Below, piece after piece: positions 39,380-48,035 of a stretch of 64,000 nt of DNA. The DNA comes from Streptomyces sp. NRRL S-37 (GTDB taxonomy: Bacteria; Actinomycetota; Actinomycetes; Streptomycetales; Streptomycetaceae). The position numbers were made by a program, and so were the translations under genes. The notes under the pieces were generated by a model, which was not told the DNA's origin, did no database searches, and worked only from the letters and a program-made list of their open reading frames with translations. Within the stretch, counting starts at the first letter, position 1. Every line of letters starts with the position of its first letter. The stretch is taken from NCBI RefSeq assembly GCF_000721605.1, contig NZ_JOIZ01000020.1, forward strand, positions 1 to 64,000, given 5' to 3'.

Positions 39380-42300
39380 TCAGCCGGTGGTCTGCACGGT
39401 CTCCGCGGTGACCAGGCATTCCGCGAGGGCCAGGTCGACGGCGGTGAGATCGGGCGTGTGGACGGCCACGGACGCCCACAGCGACCGCAGTCCTCGCTCC
39501 AGTTTGACGGCCCGAGGGTTTCCCGCAGCGGCGATTCGGGCGATCAGGGCGCATCCCAGTGAGAACTGGGGCACCCGCATCCACGCTTCACCGGGGCTGC
39601 GCAGCGTACCCGGCTCCCGGTCGCGGAACGCCGTGGCCAGGAGGGGATGTCCGTCGTCGAGGAAGTTCCCGACGGCCGTCAGCCATTCCTCGCACTCCTC
39701 GCGCACGGTGTAGTACTGAAGGGTGCGGCGGTCGCGGAACGCCTGCCAGGCGGCCGCGGTCCGGGTGTCGGTGTCCAGGAGTCCGCGCGGCACGACACCC
39801 GCCGTGCGCCACACGGCCTGCTGCTGGATCTCGGGAAGCTCGTTCAGGGCTCGGGCGTGGCCGTCGAACCGGCCGACGGTGCGGCTGGGGTCGTCCTGCC
39901 CGGACAGGATTTCTGTACCGGCGCTTCCCAGGAACTGTCCCACCTCGTCGAGGAGTTCCTTCTCCTCCGGATACAACTCGTCGATCTGATAAGCCGGGTC
40001 GCCGGACAGGTACGGCAGCAGCGGCGCCGTGAGCAGCAGCGCGCACAGGGGCGCTCGCCTCCAGACCGGGCGTACGGCGACCGGATCCGTCACCTCCCGG
40101 ATGCGCAAGGCGGCCAGGCCGCTGCCCACCAGCGCGGCGGCCAGTTCGCCGGAGCGCAGGGAACTGTCGGCCGCTCCCAGGAGGGCGTCGGGCCCGGCCT
40201 CCCCCAGTGCCTGCACGCACTCTGCCGGTGCGGTCTCCTTCGCGCCGCACTCCTGCAGGTCCCGGCCGCGGGCGGCCACGATCCACTGGTACGGAACGGC
40301 GTCGGTGCCGCGCGGCAGCGTTCCGCGCCCGCCCAGGTACTCCGTGGTCCGGGCCGCGGCAGTGCCGTCGACGACCGAGGATGTCCAGGGGGAACGGCGC
40401 AGTACCAGGGTGTCGCGGTCACGCAGGCTGGGCCAGGCAGGCGCGGCGTCGGCCGTGTGGGTCCCGGCGTGCAGGCTCACGACGAGCGGGCCGGCCGACC
40501 GCCAGGCGGCGGACAGCGGGATGCGACCGCTGCCGTCGACCGGCACGCTCAGCGGTTGCCGCCACGGGGCGAGGACCTGGTAGAGCCGGGCGGTCAGCTC
40601 GCCGGGGTGGCGCAGCCCGCGCAGCAGCAGCCCGGTGCCGTCCGGTACGACCCCCTCCGCGATGGGCTGGGTGCGGACGGTGCCGACGTGCACGTCCTGC
40701 CCCGCGACCAGCAGCCGCAGTTCGGCCTTGGCGCAGTCGCGGACGGTGTCCGTCAGGGCGGCCAGGGAGTAACGCAGGTCGCCTTTGCGGGTCCGGACGC
40801 GCCGTTCCGGCTGCAGGCTGACCAGGGTCGTTCCCTCGACGACGAGCACCAGTTCGGGGGTCACGGCCACCGCCTGCTCGGGCAGGCGCACGGTCAGGGC
40901 GCTGTCCCGCGCCAGGTCGGCCGCGTCGATGTCGAGCGGCCGGATCGACCAGGGAAGAGGACTGCCGTCGAGTTCCAGGCGGACCTCGGAGTACGGGACG
41001 AGCGCCTGGACCCGGAACCCGCGCGTACCGTCGCGCAGGACGAGGTCCCTGGTGGTCTCGTACGGGGCGAACTCGACCGCGCTCCGGGAGACGGTGACCG
41101 GTCCACCGCTACGGAGGTCCAGTCGCGTCGGCACCAGTCCGCCCTGCGGAGCGAGCAGGCGCCACTCGGCCGAAGGCGTGGCTTCGACGCCTTCGGCCAG
41201 GAAAGCGCTGAGGCGGCGCCGGCCCCGCCGCCCAGGGCGGTGGACGAGGATCTCGTACGGGCCGAGCAGTGGGCCGGGAACATGCTCCCAGGGGTCGAGA
41301 AGAGCGCCGGGCGCGCCGGTGCGGCAGGCCAGGACCGTCTCGTGGCCGGGGCGGCGCACCTCCACCTGCCAGTGCTGTGCCTCCGGCTCCCCCGGCCGGC
41401 GCCGGAGCCGGAGCGCGGGCCGCCGGTTCCACACCGGTGCTCCGTCCTCACCGGCGAGCCAGGGCAGCGTCACACCCCCTTCCCAGCCGAACGACCGCCC
41501 GACCGCCACCTCCAGCCACCTGCCCGGCGCGGCTCCGGAGGTACGGAGCCGGGTCACGTCGGCCAGGGACACCTGGCTCAGGGTCCACCCGCTCCAGCCG
41601 TACGGGGTGGGCAGTTCGACGACCGCGGCCGGCCCGCCCTCCGTCTCCAGGGTGCCCACGTGCAGCAGGTGGACCTCGGCGGCGGGCAGCGGCTCGTCGA
41701 GGGGAAGGCGATGACCGTCGGCGGCGAAGGCCAGCAGGACGGTGTCCGGGTCGACGACGGCCGACGCGTGGACGGTGCCGGCCGGGTCGGTGGCCTCGAC
41801 GCGGCGGACGGGGCCGGGCAGGACCCAGTGCGGCGGCGACGCGGCGAACGACTCGCCGTCGGCCGCCAGCTGCCAGCCGGCTGCGTCCGGACCGCCGGGC
41901 AGGGCCAGCAGGACGCTGCCCGCGCCGGGCCCGAGACGGAGCTCCGGAGGAGCCGTGACCACCTGGGGCGCGGGGACGAGCGAGGGGGCGTCCGGCAGGT
42001 CCGCGATGGTCGGCGGACGCCAGGTCCAGCCCAGCGAGCGGGCCGCCTCCTGTGCGGCTGTGAGCCAGACTTCATCGTCCGTCGCTGCTTTCGAGGCGGC
42101 ACGACGGCGGCCGAGTTCGGGACGAGCCGTGACGACACGCGCCCGCGCCTCGGACAGCAGGTCCGCGAGGCCGGGACTCTCCCTCTGCGTGCTGAGCGCC
42201 ACGGCATGCACCGTGCAGGCGGGCCAGCGCGTGAACACGGTGTCCCACGGCAGACCGGACCGCTTCGCGAACAGCACGTAAGCCACGAGTGCTTCCATGA

Positions 42301-42412
42301 CGAGCGCGGTCCGCCGGACGACGGAGTCCGTCCTGTCGACGGCCGACGGCTCCCCCGCCTCGCGCCACGCCCGTTCGCAGTCGTCCAGCAGCTGCGTGGG
42401 ATCCACCAACAT
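39380..42412 (-). CDS. Unrecognised 1010-aa protein, partner of the DUF1998 helicase
   Basis: 1010 aa, ATG 42412 with GGGGAGGG ten bases upstream. It begins MLVDPTQLLDDCERAWREAG and VMEALVAYVLFAKRSGLPWD (helical), then has a long beta-rich middle with repeated strand-turn patterns (LRLGPGAGSVLLALPGGPDA; VRRVEATDPAGTVHASAVVD; RLRRRPGEPEAQHWQVEVRR; VRLELDGSPLPWSIRPLDID; LVSLQPERRVRTRKGDLRYS). It ends in a helical third (QIDELYPEEKELLDEVGQFL; WQAFRDRRTLQYYTVREECE; LALAECLVTAETVQTTG). I find no nuclease, NTPase or membrane motif. First gene of the leftward set with the helicase and CoiA-like protein. It could be a scaffold or substrate-recognition subunit; this is a guess. Confidence 0.7.
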   Translation of the reverse strand: MLVDPTQLLDDCERAWREAGEPSAVDRTDSVVRRTALVMEALVAYVLFAKRSGLPWDTVFTRWPACTVHAVALSTQRESPGLADLLSEARARVVTARPELGRRRAASKAATDDEVWLTAAQEAARSLGWTWRPPTIADLPDAPSLVPAPQVVTAPPELRLGPGAGSVLLALPGGPDAAGWQLAADGESFAASPPHWVLPGPVRRVEATDPAGTVHASAVVDPDTVLLAFAADGHRLPLDEPLPAAEVHLLHVGTLETEGGPAAVVELPTPYGWSGWTLSQVSLADVTRLRTSGAAPGRWLEVAVGRSFGWEGGVTLPWLAGEDGAPVWNRRPALRLRRRPGEPEAQHWQVEVRRPGHETVLACRTGAPGALLDPWEHVPGPLLGPYEILVHRPGRRGRRRLSAFLAEGVEATPSAEWRLLAPQGGLVPTRLDLRSGGPVTVSRSAVEFAPYETTRDLVLRDGTRGFRVQALVPYSEVRLELDGSPLPWSIRPLDIDAADLARDSALTVRLPEQAVAVTPELVLVVEGTTLVSLQPERRVRTRKGDLRYSLAALTDTVRDCAKAELRLLVAGQDVHVGTVRTQPIAEGVVPDGTGLLLRGLRHPGELTARLYQVLAPWRQPLSVPVDGSGRIPLSAAWRSAGPLVVSLHAGTHTADAAPAWPSLRDRDTLVLRRSPWTSSVVDGTAAARTTEYLGGRGTLPRGTDAVPYQWIVAARGRDLQECGAKETAPAECVQALGEAGPDALLGAADSSLRSGELAAALVGSGLAALRIREVTDPVAVRPVWRRAPLCALLLTAPLLPYLSGDPAYQIDELYPEEKELLDEVGQFLGSAGTEILSGQDDPSRTVGRFDGHARALNELPEIQQQAVWRTAGVVPRGLLDTDTRTAAAWQAFRDRRTLQYYTVREECEEWLTAVGNFLDDGHPLLATAFRDREPGTLRSPGEAWMRVPQFSLGCALIARIAAAGNPRAVKLERGLRSLWASVAVHTPDLTAVDLALAECLVTAETVQTTG

Positions 42413-42598
42413 GTTTCCCTCCCCGACCGGACCGTACTTCCTTGCAGTCCGGACCGGCTGATGTTTACCTTTTTACCATTCCTTCACGTCAAAGCCGCAC
42501 GGACTCCGCATGCGGCTCCGGCTGTCACGTTGTCAGTGGCGGGTGGTCCAATACGAGAGGGTTCGTTACACCGCTGTTCAGCACATGGAGGCACGTCG
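42413..42598. promoter_or_regulatory. Divergent promoter region of the helicase set and the 245-aa gene
   Basis: 186 bases between two divergent starts. For the rightward gene, TTGTCA at 42530-42535 and TACGAG at 42552-42557 could be a weak -35/-10 pair with 16-base spacing. The inverted pair AGCCGCA/TGCGGCT lies about 42493-42517. Nothing stronger was seen. Confidence 0.3.
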
Positions 42599-43336
42599 AT
42601 GACGACAGACGTCGAGGCCGGAGCGTCAGCCGCGCTGTACGCCGGGCTTCTGACCGCAGCGGGTCCGGAGCGGAACCTGACGCTGGTTGCCCTGCGGCGG
42701 CTGCTGGTCGGCACGGACAAGGACGCGCTCGCCGAGGTACTGGGCCGGCTCGCGCAGGAGGGAGTCACTCTTCCCGTCTCTGTAAGGGACTTGTTCGGTA
42801 TCCCGGTCAGCGGTCCGGCAGCGCCGTCCCGACCGGGCCGCTCGGCGCCCGCACGGACTCCGGGCGAGGCGTCCACCCGTGTCGGGCCGCTCCCCGCCGT
42901 ACCGGCCCAGAAAGCACCTGGTCCCCGCTTCAGTATCGTGCTGACCCCGGACAGTCGGCTGGACCTGACAGCGCTGACGATACGAACACTGCGTCCGAAG
43001 CGCGTACCGGCCGCTCCTCCGACGCCCAAGCCCATAACGGCCCGGTCCCTTCCCCCGGCTGCCCCCGCCAGGATTTCGCCACCGTCGGCCGACATGCTGG
43101 CGTGCCCGTCCGCGCTCTGTTCCGACCCTCCTCATACGCACCGAAAAGTCAACTTCATGGGTCAGATCAGGGTGGACGGACAGACGATCGGCACCCTCGC
43201 GGAGTTCTCCGGGAAGATCGTCACCGTCCTGCTGGAGGACAGGTGGTTCCGGGTTCTGCACGAAGGCCGTGAGATCGCGGCCGTGCCCCGGCGTCACCGG
43301 ATCGAGATCGGCACGTACCACGGCAACCCGCGCTGA
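42599..43336 (+). CDS. Hypothetical protein with transposase-like C-terminal beta-barrel
   Basis: 245 aa from ATG 42599 (MTTDVEAGASAALYAGLLTA); a much longer upstream frame is only the antisense of the 1010-aa gene. Residues 1-65 form helices (NLTLVALRRLLVGTDKDALA; EVLGRLAQEGVTLPVSVRDL). The middle is a Pro/Ala/Arg-rich linker. The last 60 residues, MGQIRVDGQTIGTLAEFSGK then IVTVLLEDRWFRVLHEGREI and AAVPRRHRIEIGTYHGNPR, match the pattern of the SH3-like C-terminal domain of IS481/integrase-type transposases ('vdxxGxixxxGxxyxlgxxxxGxxVxvxxxxxxlxvxhdGxxv'). There is no DDE core, so this is a captured domain, perhaps DNA- or protein-binding. Divergent from the helicase block. Confidence 0.6.
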   Translation: MTTDVEAGASAALYAGLLTAAGPERNLTLVALRRLLVGTDKDALAEVLGRLAQEGVTLPVSVRDLFGIPVSGPAAPSRPGRSAPARTPGEASTRVGPLPAVPAQKAPGPRFSIVLTPDSRLDLTALTIRTLRPKRVPAAPPTPKPITARSLPPAAPARISPPSADMLACPSALCSDPPHTHRKVNFMGQIRVDGQTIGTLAEFSGKIVTVLLEDRWFRVLHEGREIAAVPRRHRIEIGTYHGNPR

Positions 43337-43362
43337 GTCGCCTCGAACTCCGCGTCGCACCA

Positions 43363-45507
43363 TCACCCCGGCAGGAACTCGCTGGGCCGCCCGCTGTACG
43401 ACACGTACAGCGCCTCCCGGGCCCGGGTGCAGGCGACGAAGAGAAGACAGCGTTCGGCCGCCAGGTCGGTGGCGTTCTGGAGGCCGTCCACGTCGGCGGG
43501 GGTGACGGCCGGAGGGAACGGGAAGGCGCTCGCGGTGGCCCCGGCGACGGCGACACACCGGTATTCCAGTCCCTTCATGCTGTGCAGCGTCGACACCCGC
43601 ACCCCGACCGCGCTGTCCGGTTCGCCGTCGCGCACCCGGACCACGGGGACGCCGGCCGCGGTGAGCCGGTCGGCGAGCCTGCCCGTCAGGGTGTTGAAGC
43701 GGGCGCAGACGGCGATGTCCGACGGGGCGACTCCGGCCTCCGTCCAGCCGCGCACCTGCCGGACGACGGCGTCGGCCTCCTCGTTCTCCGACCCGTGCCC
43801 CTCGCACACCGGGTGGGCGCCGTGCAGCAGGGAGCGGTAGCCGGTGAGGGTGTCGTGGCCGTCACCGGTCAGGTCGGCGACGGGTTCGCTGTCGAGGAGG
43901 GAGCGGGACCAGCGCAGGATCTCCTCGGTGGATCGGTAGTTGACGCGCAGTCGTCCACTGCGGCCCGCGACGGCGATGCCGAGGGAGCGCAGGGAGACCC
44001 GGGCGTCGTAGATCCGCTGGTGGGGGTCGCCGGTGACGAACAGGTCGTCGGGGCCTTCCGGGACCAGCGCGCGCAGCAGCCGCCACTGCGCCGGGTGCAG
44101 GTCCTGCGCCTCGTCGACGACGACGTGGTCGTACGACGGGCCCGCACCGGGTTTGTCCCGCAACAGCCGGGCCGCCTCGGCGCAGACCTGGAGCCAGGTG
44201 TGCGACCGGGTGCGCGCCAGCTCCTCCTCGAAGAGGGTGACGGCCCGCCAGATCCGTCGCCGCTGGGCCCGCCCGAGCGCGCTGCCGCGTCCACGCCGCT
44301 CGCACGCGAGGTACTCCTCCTCGCCGCGCAGGTCCTGGGCGAGGATCACGTGCCGGTACTCCTGCGACAGGAACGCCTCGTTCCAGGGCAGGTCGAGACG
44401 GCGGAGGAGGCGCTGCCAGCGGATCCGCTCGTCCTTGTCGCCGAGCGCGCCACCGGGGTTGCCCCGCAGCTGCCGTACGGTGCGGTGGGCGACGGCGTCC
44501 ACGGTGGTGACGTCGACGCGGGCGAGCAGTTCCTCGTCGTGGTCGAGCAGCAGCGCGAGGCTGCTGTACAGGGAGCGGGCCAGGGCGTTGGTGTAGGTGG
44601 TGAGGAGGATCCGCGTGTCCGGGGCCCGGTCCAGCAGGTGCTTGACGCGGTGCAGGGCGACGACCGTCTTGCCGGTGCCCGGTCCGCCGGTGATCTGGGC
44701 CGGGCCGGCGTAGGCGGGCCGGTAGGCGATGCGCCGCTGGGTGGGGTGGAGGAAGATCCGCCAGGCCGCGAAGGGCTTGGCCAGGATGTCGGCGAGTTCG
44801 TCGGCGCCGGTGACGAGCGCGATCCGGCTCCTGGTGCGGGTGACGGCGGCGGCCAGGTCGTCCCCGGTTCTGTCGTCCGCGGCCTCGGGCTCCTTCTGCC
44901 GCACGGCGACCAGTTCGCGGTAGATGTCGTTCGGGTCGAGGCCGTCGGCGAGCAGCCACAGCGCCTCGAACTGGTCCTCCGGCATCAGCGAGCCGAACGC
45001 CTCCAACTGCGCCTTGCTGGTGACGGTGCGGGCGGCGCGCAACGTGACGTCGTCGATGCCGAGGTGCCGCAGCACGGTGTCCGACCAGGGGGCGAACAGA
45101 AGCTGGGGAGCGGCGGCGGCCTCCTGCGCGAAGAGCGGGGTGATCTGCTCCATCGCGGTCAGGTCGCGCACCTCCAGGCAGCGGGTGACGCTGTTGACCG
45201 TGTAGAGCCGCCGCTTGGCCCAGGAGTAGGCCTTGTCATGGCTGACGACGTGCACGAAGACGAAGAGGTCGCTGCCGTCGTCGGGCGCGAGCAGCACGAT
45301 CCGCAGTCCGTCGTCGACGCGTATCGTGCGCATCCGGGGATCGCGGGAGCTGACCACCGACTCCAGGTGCAGCCCCTTGTCCGCGTGCAGCTGCGCGACC
45401 GTCAGCTGCTGGAACTTGGCCATCGCCTTGTGGACGCGGGCGCGGGCCGGCCGGTCCAGCCGGTCGACGCCCTCCCAGAACGTGTTGGTGATCGCGATCT
45501 GCGGCAT
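43363..45507 (-). CDS. RelE/ParE-like domain fused to UvrD-like superfamily 1 helicase
   Basis: 714 aa from ATG 45507 with GGGGAGC upstream (the frame extends 84 codons further into the divergent gap without support). Residues 1-105 look like a RelE/ParE-toxin fold: FWEGVDRLDRPARARVHKAM AKF, then HLESVVSSRDPRMRTIRVDD, GLRIVLLAPD and VHVVSHDKAYSWAKRR, with the family's closing H-D-x-Ay-xWa-xxR. A UvrD/Rep helicase begins near 270: GGPGTGKTVVALHRVKHLLD (Walker A 274-281), YDHVVVDEAQDLHPAQWRLL, FVTGDPHQRIYDARVSLRSL, VRVSTLHSMKGLEYRCVAVA and ERCLLFVACTRAREALYVSY. So ATPase activity is expected. The RelE-like part may act as RNase/ribosome-binding or only as a dimer module. Such fusions occur in accessory islands. 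Confidence 0.85.
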   Translation of the reverse strand: MPQIAITNTFWEGVDRLDRPARARVHKAMAKFQQLTVAQLHADKGLHLESVVSSRDPRMRTIRVDDGLRIVLLAPDDGSDLFVFVHVVSHDKAYSWAKRRLYTVNSVTRCLEVRDLTAMEQITPLFAQEAAAAPQLLFAPWSDTVLRHLGIDDVTLRAARTVTSKAQLEAFGSLMPEDQFEALWLLADGLDPNDIYRELVAVRQKEPEAADDRTGDDLAAAVTRTRSRIALVTGADELADILAKPFAAWRIFLHPTQRRIAYRPAYAGPAQITGGPGTGKTVVALHRVKHLLDRAPDTRILLTTYTNALARSLYSSLALLLDHDEELLARVDVTTVDAVAHRTVRQLRGNPGGALGDKDERIRWQRLLRRLDLPWNEAFLSQEYRHVILAQDLRGEEEYLACERRGRGSALGRAQRRRIWRAVTLFEEELARTRSHTWLQVCAEAARLLRDKPGAGPSYDHVVVDEAQDLHPAQWRLLRALVPEGPDDLFVTGDPHQRIYDARVSLRSLGIAVAGRSGRLRVNYRSTEEILRWSRSLLDSEPVADLTGDGHDTLTGYRSLLHGAHPVCEGHGSENEEADAVVRQVRGWTEAGVAPSDIAVCARFNTLTGRLADRLTAAGVPVVRVRDGEPDSAVGVRVSTLHSMKGLEYRCVAVAGATASAFPFPPAVTPADVDGLQNATDLAAERCLLFVACTRAREALYVSYSGRPSEFLPG

Positions 45508-45546
45508 GCTCCCCACCCTCGTCGGCGTCGGCCTACGGTACTGCTG

Positions 45547-45575
45547 TTGACTGAGTTTACGAAAGAGATGATGAT
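45547..45575 (+). promoter_or_regulatory. Vegetative-type promoter of the 220-aa gene
   Basis: TTGACT (45547-45552), 17 bases, GATGAT (45570-45575) resembles a sigma-HrdB promoter; the ATG at 45629 is 54 bases beyond. Confidence 0.5.
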
Positions 45576-45628
45576 CGTCGCGCATGATGCCGCCCCTCAC
45601 GTGGGCACCCTGAGTACGGGAGTGGAGC

Positions 45629-46291
45629 ATGGCTCTGGAGTTGTCGGCCGATTCCTTCGGTCCGCCCGGTGATCCGCTGGACGAAGTGATGGCTCGGCTC
45701 CGGCCCGGCTTCGTGCCGAGCCCCGAGGACGTCAGTCTCCTTTTCGAGGCCGCCCGCACGGTTCAGCGCGCGTTCGAGGAGGTCGGGCGGGCGAACACCG
45801 TCCTGGACGAGGTCTCCGACCTCGGTGAGCAGATCGAGGCGGCGCTGGAGGACGGTCTGGGCCGACGGGCTCGGGCGGAGATTCCCGTCCTGCTCAGCGC
45901 TCTGCGCGCCCAGGCGGCGCGCGTCGAGCGGTCCGAAGCGGTGCGCGCGGTCGCCAACCGCATCCTCGGCAACGACGGCGGGGACGAGCCCGAGTCCCTC
46001 GATCCCGTCCCTGCCCTCACCTCCGACCTCCTGCCCCGGGTGCCCTCGGTCTACGACGACGAGGAGGAACCCGGCAGCAGTCTCGCCGACCTGTGGGAGC
46101 GCCAGGAGCGGCTCGAGCGGGTTCAGGACCGGGTCCGCCGGGAGCGCGTGGAGCGTGTCGCCGCCCACCTCGCCTCCCTCGCGGAGATGGTCGTCGACCG
46201 CTCCTTCACCGACCCCCGGTTCACCCGGGCGGCGCTGGACGAGATGGACCGCGCCTACGCCTTGTGGTGTGCGTGCCTTGACGAGGCCTGA
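45629..46291 (+). CDS. Hypothetical helical protein
   Basis: 220 aa, ATG 45629 with a GGAG at about 45623. It is very acidic and helical: DEVMARLRPGFVPSPEDVSL, FEAARTVQRAFEEVGRANTV, EQIEAALEDGLGRRARAEIP, and a likely coiled coil ADLWERQERLERVQDRVRRE RVERVAAHLASL. No signal, membrane helix or catalytic motif. It diverges from the RelE-UvrD gene and converges on the ParA-partner gene. No family recognised; perhaps an assembly or antitoxin-like factor for the RelE-UvrD protein, which is only a guess. Confidence 0.65.
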   Translation: MALELSADSFGPPGDPLDEVMARLRPGFVPSPEDVSLLFEAARTVQRAFEEVGRANTVLDEVSDLGEQIEAALEDGLGRRARAEIPVLLSALRAQAARVERSEAVRAVANRILGNDGGDEPESLDPVPALTSDLLPRVPSVYDDEEEPGSSLADLWERQERLERVQDRVRRERVERVAAHLASLAEMVVDRSFTDPRFTRAALDEMDRAYALWCACLDEA

Positions 46292-46315
46292 AGGAAGACT
46301 TCGCGCTCCTTCACT

Positions 46316-46864
46316 TCACGCAGGCGGATCCTCGGCCTTCGGATCGCCGGCCTCGCCTTGCGGCGCCGTGGGCTGCTCCGGCCGCCCGCGGAAGGCGGCT
46401 CCCTTCGCGGTCCGCGATTCGACGCGATCCACGATGCGTTCGATGACGCGTTGGGGGTCCTTCCACTTCATCGCCAGCCGGTCGTGGTCCATTCCGTGTT
46501 CCGAGATGATGTCCCGCAGTTGTTCGAGGTCGAGTTCGCCCAGGCGCGAACGGAGCCCCGCCTCGCCGGACTCGGCGAACACCGTGAACGGCTCGATCAC
46601 TCCCGGAGCTCGCCGGCTCCGCCTGGGGCGTTCGACCGGGCGGGGTGTGGTCTGCGGCTCGGGAGGGGCGAGGGCCTTGCCCAGCGCCCGGGCGAAACGT
46701 GGCGTGCGTGCGGCTTCGGACGCCACCACACCGAGGACGCGCGCAAGGGTCGCCGCGAGCTCCGGATCGGACGCACCGAGCTTGATCAGGGCTTCTTCGG
46801 CCTCCCTCGCCTGGGCGTACAGAGGGCTGTTGTCGTCGGGCCGAGTTTCGCTCTGCTCGGTCAC
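46316..46864 (-). CDS. Small partner protein of the ParA-like ATPase
   Basis: 182 aa, GTG 46864 in a GTGA overlap with the ParA stop, so translationally coupled. MTEQSETRPDDNSPLYAQAR, EEALIKLGASDPELAATLAR VLGVVASEAARTPRFARALG form helices; a basic linker (VERPRRSRRAPGVIEPFTVF) leads to ELDLEQLRDIISEHGMDHDR and DPQRVIERIVDRVESRTAKG. The middle motif 'LRDIIsehgMD' recurs in uncharacterised proteins next to ParA in actinobacteria. It probably serves as the ParA regulator or adaptor (a ParB-like role), but no ParB HTH is visible. Function inferred. Confidence 0.7.
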   Translation of the reverse strand: MTEQSETRPDDNSPLYAQAREAEEALIKLGASDPELAATLARVLGVVASEAARTPRFARALGKALAPPEPQTTPRPVERPRRSRRAPGVIEPFTVFAESGEAGLRSRLGELDLEQLRDIISEHGMDHDRLAMKWKDPQRVIERIVDRVESRTAKGAAFRGRPEQPTAPQGEAGDPKAEDPPA

Positions 46865-47931
46865 GCCTTCTCCTCGACCAGCTCGATGAACTCCTGCGTC
46901 ATGGCACGGAAAGCGTCGAATCCGCCCTGGTACCCATACTTCTGCCGCAGGGTACCGCGACCGACGAACTCCGCCGAACCGGCGATGTCGTTCTTCTCAG
47001 GGATGAAGGTCGACAGCACGACAGGGAGCTTCTTGTCCTTCTGAAGTTCCCTGACAGTGTTCCAGTGGACCGTCGAGTTCGCCTTGTACTTCGTGATGAC
47101 GATGCCGATCTCGTTGATACTCTCCCCCAGACTGTCCGCGAAGGCCCGCACCCGCCGCTGGATCTGCGGAATTCCGTAGGTGGACAGCACGTCGGGAATG
47201 GTCGGGATGATGTAGCCCTCGGAGATGCGCAGACCGTTCAGCGTCACGATGCCGAGGTTGGGAGGACAGTCGACGAGCACGTAGTCGTAATCATCAATGA
47301 TTTTGCGGATGGCCTTGCGCAGGAGATCAGTGGGGTTATTGGAGTAGAAGCGGCCGCTCGGCATGGACGCCAGGCGGTCCTGGACGTCGATGAGGTCCAG
47401 GGACGAAGGCAGAAGGTCCACCTGCGTCACCGCGTCCACCGACGAGACGTTGCGCTGGAGCGTCTTCTCCAGGGAGAACTCAGCCGGTTCGCCTTCGGGC
47501 CGGAGGGCATCCGTGAACAGGGTCGCCAGGGTGTGCCCCTCGTCGTTGAGTTCCTCCCACCTCTTCTCCCCAATCAGGACCGTGGTCAGGTTGGTCTGCG
47601 GGTCGAGGTCGACGACCAGGACCCGCTTGCCGAACTCCGCGGAGAGGAACTCCGCGAGACCCGCCGTGGTCGTGGTCTTCCCGACACCTCCCTTCAGATT
47701 GATGGTCGAGATGACGTGAGCTTTGGGAGCCATGAGTTTCTTCCTTTGTCTGAGGTAGCGCTGAATCCGACTCGCCCGGAAAACCGGACCGCTTCGCAGG
47801 TCCGCGACGGGATCGGGGAAGTGTTTGTCACGGGCGCGCCAATTCGCTACGACCGTCCGGCCGACCCCCGCCATCTCCGCCACTTCGAACAGTCCGACGA
47901 GTTGGTCCTCCGCCTCGGGCGTGCCTTCCAT
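46861..47931 (-). CDS. ParA-type ATPase with N-terminal HTH
   Basis: 356 aa from ATG 47931 with a strong GGGGGAGG upstream. Residues about 10-62 form a MerR/AlpA-like HTH (LFEVAEMAGVGRTVVANWRA; FRASRIQRYLRQRKK). The ParA ATPase follows: INLKGGVGKTTTTAGLAEFL (deviant Walker A 80-88), VLVVDLDPQTNLTTVLIG, VDCPPNLGIVTLNG, GIVITKYKANS. A second in-frame ATG at 47733 (MAPKAHVISTINLKGG) has its own AGGAAG site, so a short form without HTH may also be made. HTH-ParA fusions occur in plasmid/ICE partition and in DNA-associated positioning systems. No parS-like repeats were found nearby. Confidence 0.85.
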   Translation of the reverse strand: MEGTPEAEDQLVGLFEVAEMAGVGRTVVANWRARDKHFPDPVADLRSGPVFRASRIQRYLRQRKKLMAPKAHVISTINLKGGVGKTTTTAGLAEFLSAEFGKRVLVVDLDPQTNLTTVLIGEKRWEELNDEGHTLATLFTDALRPEGEPAEFSLEKTLQRNVSSVDAVTQVDLLPSSLDLIDVQDRLASMPSGRFYSNNPTDLLRKAIRKIIDDYDYVLVDCPPNLGIVTLNGLRISEGYIIPTIPDVLSTYGIPQIQRRVRAFADSLGESINEIGIVITKYKANSTVHWNTVRELQKDKKLPVVLSTFIPEKNDIAGSAEFVGRGTLRQKYGYQGGFDAFRAMTQEFIELVEEKA

Positions 47932-48035
47932 GACGCCTCCCCCGTGAGCGGCCTTCACGTTTGACCCGTCCAGCGTGAAGGCCGTTCACAATTACCGTCA
48001 ATCCCCAAGTCCCCTGTATGGGAGCGCGGTTAAGT

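Noticed and set aside
39647..43336. 1229-codon rightward frame ending with the 245-aa gene
   Set aside because: Most of it is antisense to the 1010-aa gene; only the part from ATG 42599 has a sensible start and conserved-looking domain.
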